DNA from: Ktedonobacteraceae bacterium
Lineage (GTDB): Bacteria; Chloroflexota; Ktedonobacteria; Ktedonobacterales; Ktedonobacteraceae
Assembly: GCA_017354095.1 (NCBI GenBank)
Contig: JAFMRP010000175.1
Location: forward strand, 1-8,216
DNA length: 8,216 nt
Direction: 5' to 3'
Shown: positions 5,560-8,216 of the stretch, piece by piece
Numbering within the stretch: position 1 is the first letter of the stretch
Layout: each line of letters starts with the position of its first letter
Program-made: the position numbers and the translations under genes
The notes under the pieces: generated by a model
Told to the model about the DNA's origin: nothing
Databases searched by the model: none
What the model saw: the letters and a program-made list of their open reading frames with translations, nothing else

Positions 5560-5988
5560 TTAGAGCGCTTGCTCGCCGCGATGCATGACCAGGTGAAACT
5601 GATGGGCATCCAGCTGCCTGGTCAGGGCATCCTGCGCGGACCAGAAGGCCCGCACCGCAGCAAGGATCTGCTCTGCCTCAGGTCGGCCAGACAGTTGGCG
5701 ACGTAGCACGTCCAGTGCCTGATCTTCAGCCCCTATCTCGCCGGGTTGCCTCTCGATCGCATGCCCGCTGACCTGCCCAAACATCTGCCCGACCAGGTAG
5801 GCCGTTTCCGCCTGCCTCTTCTCATCGTCCGCGGTAAAGTGTCCCATCTCGGCCAGTTCACGCAACCCCTCCATAATATCAAGATCCGTGATGGTCTTGC
5901 CGAGTTCAAAAAACAGCGTCCGCCCGTTGTGGTAGCCCTCGCGAAAGTCTGACAGGTGCATCTGCAGGAGCACGTTGACCTGTTCCAT
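5560..5988 (-). CDS. Hypothetical protein, third gene of the XRE-linked operon
   Basis: A 142-residue, predominantly helical, soluble protein with no domain I recognise. It begins MEQVNVLLQMHLSDFREGYH. A Phe/Leu-rich stretch TLFFELGKTITDLDIMEGL lies at about 24-42, an acidic turn ADDEKRQAETAYLVGQMFGQ at about 53-72, and the C-terminus is helical and His/Gln-rich. The ATG shares one base with the stop of the preceding gene (TGATG at 5986-5990), and a full AAGGAGG sits at 5999-6005, ten bases upstream, so translation is coupled and strong. It is the last gene of the operon and is followed by tandem hairpins. Confidence 0.7.
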   Translation of the reverse strand: MEQVNVLLQMHLSDFREGYHNGRTLFFELGKTITDLDIMEGLRELAEMGHFTADDEKRQAETAYLVGQMFGQVSGHAIERQPGEIGAEDQALDVLRRQLSGRPEAEQILAAVRAFWSAQDALTRQLDAHQFHLVMHRGEQAL

Positions 5989-6296
5989 CAGTACGCATCC
6001 TCCTTGACCAGAATCATGCTCAGCTGGTGCTCATCGGGATTGAGGCGGGCGCGCAGGTACATGCGGTAGATGACCGTGCCATCAGGCAGGCGCACCGGGT
6101 AGCGCGGGTCCATGTGGCCCTGGGGCAGGTTCATTTCAAGCGTTCCTGCCGGAAATTCGACCAGGTCGTGATCGATGCCCGGTGAGATCACACAGCCGTG
6201 CTGCTCCAGGTAGGCGATCGCCTCGGGATACATGCCCTTGGGCGACTTGATGAATTTCAGCGGGAATTGTCGCGGCGTGTATTGTCCATTGCTCAT
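5988..6296 (-). CDS. Hypothetical protein, second gene of the XRE-linked operon
   Basis: A 102-residue protein with no recognised family. The N-terminus is basic (QYTPRQFPLKFIKSPKGM), then comes an EAIAYLEQHGC helix and an alternating polar/hydrophobic second half (HDLVEFPAGTLEMNLP, RYPVRLPDGTVIYRMYLRAR) that suggests a small beta-sheet fold. It starts in an ATGA overlap (6293-6296) with the upstream gene, preceded by AGGAGG at 6304-6309 seven bases away, and runs into the next gene with a one-base overlap. The lack of any spacing among the three genes indicates that their products are needed together, in defined amounts. Confidence 0.7.
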   Translation of the reverse strand: MSNGQYTPRQFPLKFIKSPKGMYPEAIAYLEQHGCVISPGIDHDLVEFPAGTLEMNLPQGHMDPRYPVRLPDGTVIYRMYLRARLNPDEHQLSMILVKEDAY

Positions 6297-6604
6297 TGCC
6301 TGGCCTCCTCCCCCTCAATCAGCGCTACGCGCAGCTGCTCTAACTGGTAGTGTTCTCCCGTGAGTTGGTTAAAAGCATGGAGAATGCAGGCGGCCGCACT
6401 CCTGGGAACGGCAATCTGGGCCATCATGGCCTCAATGAGCAATGGGTTAAAGAGATATCCCGTCGCGCGCCAGAGCCGGGGCAGGTGGATGTCATGCCAA
6501 TTCATGAGCATGAGAAAGGTGGGTTGATCAGGAAGGACTGACGGGGGCTCCTCAGGTGGAGATCCCCAGCGGCTCAGGCCGCTTTGTGGTCTTACATCAT
6601 TCAT
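6293..6604 (-). CDS. Hypothetical protein, first gene of the XRE-linked operon
   Basis: A 103-residue protein starting at ATG 6604, chosen because AAAGG lies 7-8 bases before it. An ATG five codons earlier (6619) has no ribosome binding site. The N-terminal 30 residues are Pro/Ser-rich (RWGSPPEEPPSVLPDQP), followed by a hydrophobic, Met/Trp-rich region TFLMLMNWHDIHLPRLW and a helical body LLIEAMMAQIAVPRSAAA. It has no clear membrane span and no recognised domain. It heads the three-gene operon and is divergent from the XRE repressor gene, with about 200 bases between them. That arrangement is typical when the repressor controls the operon. Confidence 0.65.
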   Translation of the reverse strand: MNDVRPQSGLSRWGSPPEEPPSVLPDQPTFLMLMNWHDIHLPRLWRATGYLFNPLLIEAMMAQIAVPRSAAACILHAFNQLTGEHYQLEQLRVALIEGEEARQ

Positions 6605-6800
6605 AGATGTGCCTTTCATTGGTGACTACTTGGTTTTGGTTCTTTGGTCGATAGTGAATAGGGAGTGGGATTATTTCCCCATGGGATATATTACCATCAA
6701 TTGAAAAGCAGGTGCTTAAAATGTCATGGGCAAACTGCGCACTCCTCTTTATCCCACGGCACTGATACACTGCTCTGGTATTTTGAGAAGGGGAATGAGC
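6605..6800. promoter_or_regulatory. Divergent regulatory region between the operon and the XRE gene
   Basis: About 196 bases with no gene, more AT-rich than the flanks in its middle. On the minus strand TTGATG (about 6698-6693) and AATAAT about 19 bases on form a weak promoter candidate. I could not select a convincing one for the plus strand, nor a clear dyad operator. Promoters for both directions must lie here if the layout is right. Confidence 0.35.
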
Positions 6801-7028
6801 ATGTTTCGTCTGAAGGTCAGAGAGGTTGCAAAGCAGAAGGGTGTCAGCCAACGGCAGTTATTTTTCCGCTCAGGCGTTGATATCAAAACCATTCAGAAAA
6901 TGTTCAGAGATCCTCACACCGTCGTCACCGTTGAAACGCTGGCCAGGCTCGCAAAAGTGCTAGAGGTGGATGTATCTGAGCTCATTGAAAGCGAATCAGA
7001 TGACGCAGGCCCAGAAAAAGAGGCATAA
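6801..7028 (+). CDS. XRE/Cro-C1 family HTH transcriptional regulator
   Basis: A 75-residue protein that is almost entirely one Cro/C1-type DNA-binding domain: MFRLKVREVAKQKG (helix 1), VSQRQLFFRSGV (helix 2, about 15-26), DIKTIQKMFRDP (recognition helix, about 27-38), ETLARLAKVLEV and the family signature DVSELIE at about 58-63, then an acidic tail (ESDDAGPEKEA). The start is ATG 6801 because AAGGGG ends seven bases before it. An in-frame ATG at 6795 sits too close, and the frame's earlier ATG at 6726 would add a non-domain leader. It has no ligand or protease domain, so it should be a simple dimeric repressor, probably of itself and of the divergent operon. Confidence 0.85.
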   Translation: MFRLKVREVAKQKGVSQRQLFFRSGVDIKTIQKMFRDPHTVVTVETLARLAKVLEVDVSELIESESDDAGPEKEA

Positions 7029-7033
7029 GAAAA

Positions 7034-7083
7034 GCGCGCCCCCATTCCCTTGCAAGGGAGTGAGCATCGCGCGCTCTCTTTTC
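7034..7083. terminator. Bidirectional terminator after the XRE gene
   Basis: GCGCGC (7034-7039) pairs with GCGCGC (7069-7074), enclosing an inner perfect palindrome TCCCTTGCAAGGGA. The outer stem is followed by TCTCTTTTC on the plus strand and TTTTC on the minus strand. It lies between the converging XRE gene and the 7099-7774 gene. Confidence 0.7.
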
Positions 7084-7098
7084 GTGACATGATTTTCG

Positions 7099-7774
7099 TT
7101 ACGCTGCGTCCGGCTTTCCATCCAGAATGGAGGCCAGTAATTCATCGGTATCCTGGTGGCTCTGAGAGCCGGCTCTGTGGGTGGCTCTGGCCCTGGCCTC
7201 CAACCACTCACCCGCACGAGCCCGCCCCACTTTCGCAAGGCCAGCCAGGGCCCGGCCTGTTGGCTCTTTCCCATGCTCCAACAACTCTAGATAGGCCGCC
7301 TCTAAACGCGCCTCTGGCGTGCCTTTATCGCTGGCCTCGGTCGTGGCTCTGGGTGGCTCTGAGACCAGTTTTCGGGTGGCTCTGGAGCCGGCGTTGCTGG
7401 TGGCCTTCTGCTCCTTCTGGGTGGCCTTCTCGGGTGGCTCTGAAGCCACAAATGGTGGACTTGAAACGCTGGCCAGGGTGGCCTTCATTTCGCTGTGCAG
7501 GGTGGACTTGAGACCGGCCTCGATCATCGGGGCAACGGTCGAGGCCAGCTGGTGATAGTCGATGGAAGGCTCGTTCGGTGCGACGAGCCGTCAGATGCAC
7601 TGCCCATTGCCGTCGCCAGGCTCCGGATGAGGTGGGGAGCACCCGTTCCAGACGCGTCATCAGGAGGGTGGCCTGGGGATGAGAGAGCGACAGCAAGCGC
7701 GAGAGCGTCGCGCACTCGATGGCGAGGGGATACTCGACACCTGCCGGTTTTTGTGTTATCATCGTCGTTGTCAT
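7099..7774 (-). pseudogene. Frameshifted gene with (K/R)(A/S)T repeats and possible C-terminal HTH
   Basis: The front starts at ATG 7774 with AAAGGAG five to six bases ahead (MTTTMITQKPAGVEYPLAIE, then a helical LSRLLSLSHPQATLLMTRLE). Past about 7590 that frame turns into Arg/His/Gln-rich nonsense. The frame one base further, open from 7590 (after TGA 7591-7593) to 7099, takes over with VAPNEPSIDYHQLASTVAPM and on. Joined, they give about 224 residues. The middle is low-complexity, with at least seven (K/R)(A/S)T units (LKSTL, MKATL, EKATQ, QKATS, SRATR, PRATT, ARATH). The tail ARLEAAYLELLEHGKEPTGR followed by ALAGLAKVGRARAGEWLEAR looks like an HTH of the plasmid-protein type. A sequencing error or real inactivation are both possible. 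Confidence 0.5.
7156..7510 (+). repeat. Interspersed GTGGC(T/C)(C/T)T(G/C) short repeats
   Basis: GTGGCTCTG occurs exactly at 7156, 7181, 7343, 7353, 7376 and 7434, GTGGCCTTC at 7400, 7421 and 7478, and GTGGACTTG at 7455 and 7502. They lie inside the low-complexity part of the frameshifted gene and fall in all three frames, though mostly one. They underlie its (K/R)(A/S)T units on the minus strand. Confidence 0.6.
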
Positions 7775-8037
7775 ACAAGCTCCTTTCATTATGAAGGGAC
7801 ATAAAGCCACCCCCCATGGATGAGATGGGGGAGTGGCTGTTTCACGCATCGATACCATGAGGAGCCTCCATTTCGTCTGCAGTCGCCAGAGATGAGCTCC
7901 TGAGGCACGTGAAAACCAGAACCAACGGGAACGATGGGGCTTTTAAGGGATGCGCCTGCAGAAGAGCGCCGATCTGGAAACGGGAACAGCCACTCGTCCC
8001 CAGCGGCCTGGATGATGGGGTTCAGACACGAGAGATT
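7775..8037. other. Spacer between csrA and the frameshifted gene
   Basis: The minus strand is open over 7789-8043 but the product is Pro/Gly/Ser/Cys-rich with no ribosome binding site, and it spans a hairpin, so I do not call a gene. The hairpin (7805-7838) pairs AGCCAC-CCCCCAT with ATGGGGGAGTGGCT apart from one bulged base. On the minus strand it is followed by TTTATG, a weak terminator or leader structure ahead of the gene starting at 7774. Nothing else seen. Confidence 0.45.
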
Positions 8038-8055
8038 GAGCACTGATCAGTGCTC
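8038..8055. repeat. 18-bp perfect palindrome across the csrA stop codon
   Basis: GAGCACTGATCAGTGCTC is fully self-complementary and contains the csrA stop (TGA, plus-strand 8047-8049). No T-run follows on either strand, so it is not a standard terminator. It could be a dimer-binding site or an mRNA hairpin. Confidence 0.8.
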
Positions 8056-8216
8056 GGCTGGAATGTTCTGCTCGTTCCATCCGTCCAGGCTCCTCCTGTG
8101 CTGTGTTTGTTCATGCTGGGTCAGTTCTTCACGCACGATGGTGACATCTGGAGGCGCATCGATGCCTAGCTTGACACGCTCCCCCTCCACCGCTAAGATG
8201 GAGACGGTAATGGCCC
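8047..8216 (-). CDS. csrA: CsrA-type carbon storage regulator, C-terminal part
   Basis: The gene runs off the right edge, so its first ~17 residues are not seen. The 55 visible residues begin AITVSILAVEGERVKLGIDA and continue PPDVTIVREEL, matching the second half of CsrA: beta strands, the conserved (R/K)(I/L)G(I/V)-AP turn, and the VREE segment whose Arg corresponds to the RNA-contacting Arg44 of E. coli CsrA. CsrA is a small homodimer that binds GGA motifs in mRNA leaders and blocks or promotes translation. A 24-residue polar tail (TQHEQTQHRRSLDGWNEQN and on) follows. The total would be about 72 residues against the usual 60-75. The FliW partner or flagellar genes that often sit beside csrA in non-proteobacteria are not in the window. 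Confidence 0.88.
   Translation of the reverse strand, partial: AITVSILAVEGERVKLGIDAPPDVTIVREELTQHEQTQHRRSLDGWNEQNIPAEH

Noticed and set aside
7397..7404. Chi-like GCTGGTGG inside the repeat region
   Set aside because: It matches E. coli Chi but this is unlikely to be a relative, and it is a by-product of the GTGGC repeat.
7050..7511. 153-codon plus-strand open frame opposite the frameshifted gene
   Set aside because: Trp/Pro/Arg-rich product caused by the GTGGC repeats. It begins inside the terminator.
7789..8043. 84-codon minus-strand open frame between csrA and the frameshifted gene
   Set aside because: No ribosome binding site, spans a hairpin, and the composition is not protein-like.
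1..8216. CRISPR arrays, tRNA or rRNA genes, intact insertion sequences
   Set aside because: No regularly spaced 25-40 base repeats, no tRNA cloverleaf or rRNA stretches, and no complete transposase with terminal repeats were found by eye.

Overview
The window looks like accessory (plasmid-, prophage- or island-like) DNA from a bacterium of moderate GC content. It holds many small unrecognised genes in short, tightly overlapping operons, decayed gene fragments in mixed orientation, strong hairpin terminators, and a few recognisable pieces. These pieces are a PP2C-type phosphatase, a DUF2795 protein, a phage terminase-small-subunit-like HTH protein, an XRE/Cro-type repressor and the C-terminal part of CsrA. 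The mixture would fit a large-genome soil bacterium such as a Ktedonobacteria-type Chloroflexota. That assignment is inference from style and recollection, not proven by any marker gene here. No rRNA, tRNA, CRISPR array or intact transposase was seen.

Layout. 1-1310: minus-strand module with a PP2C-like phosphatase (219-1112), translationally coupled to a 5'-truncated partner gene (1106-about 1321) and followed by a doubtful 50-codon ORF (2-154). 1306-2256: plus-strand graveyard of at least three small genes broken by frameshifts or a stop, then an AAAGTGAA direct-repeat cluster (2250-2300). 2409-2843: an insulated single-gene unit, DUF2795, flanked by two strong bidirectional terminators with related stems. 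2857-4246: minus-strand three-gene phage-like operon (coiled-coil protein, terminase-small-subunit-like HTH protein, small protein) behind a near-consensus promoter whose -10 overlaps an operator-like dyad. 4463-4903: plus-strand gene for an unrecognised, partly disordered protein. 4904-5559: no convincing gene, but five terminator-like inverted repeats and a possible transposase HTH remnant. 5560-6604: minus-strand three-gene overlapping operon of unknown function, divergent from an XRE-type repressor gene (6801-7028). 7034-7083: bidirectional terminator. 7099-7774: minus-strand frameshifted gene with (K/R)-(A/S)-T repeats. 8038-8216: csrA C-terminal part with an 18-bp palindrome across its stop codon.

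How the parts may work together. Two compact minus-strand operons are each placed for local transcriptional control. One has a promoter/operator dyad of its own, and the other has a divergent XRE repressor next to it. The phage-like operon lacks large terminase, portal and capsid genes, so it is either a remnant or a satellite-type module. The most interesting unexplained material is the XRE-linked three-gene operon, the hairpin array behind it, and csrA in this setting.
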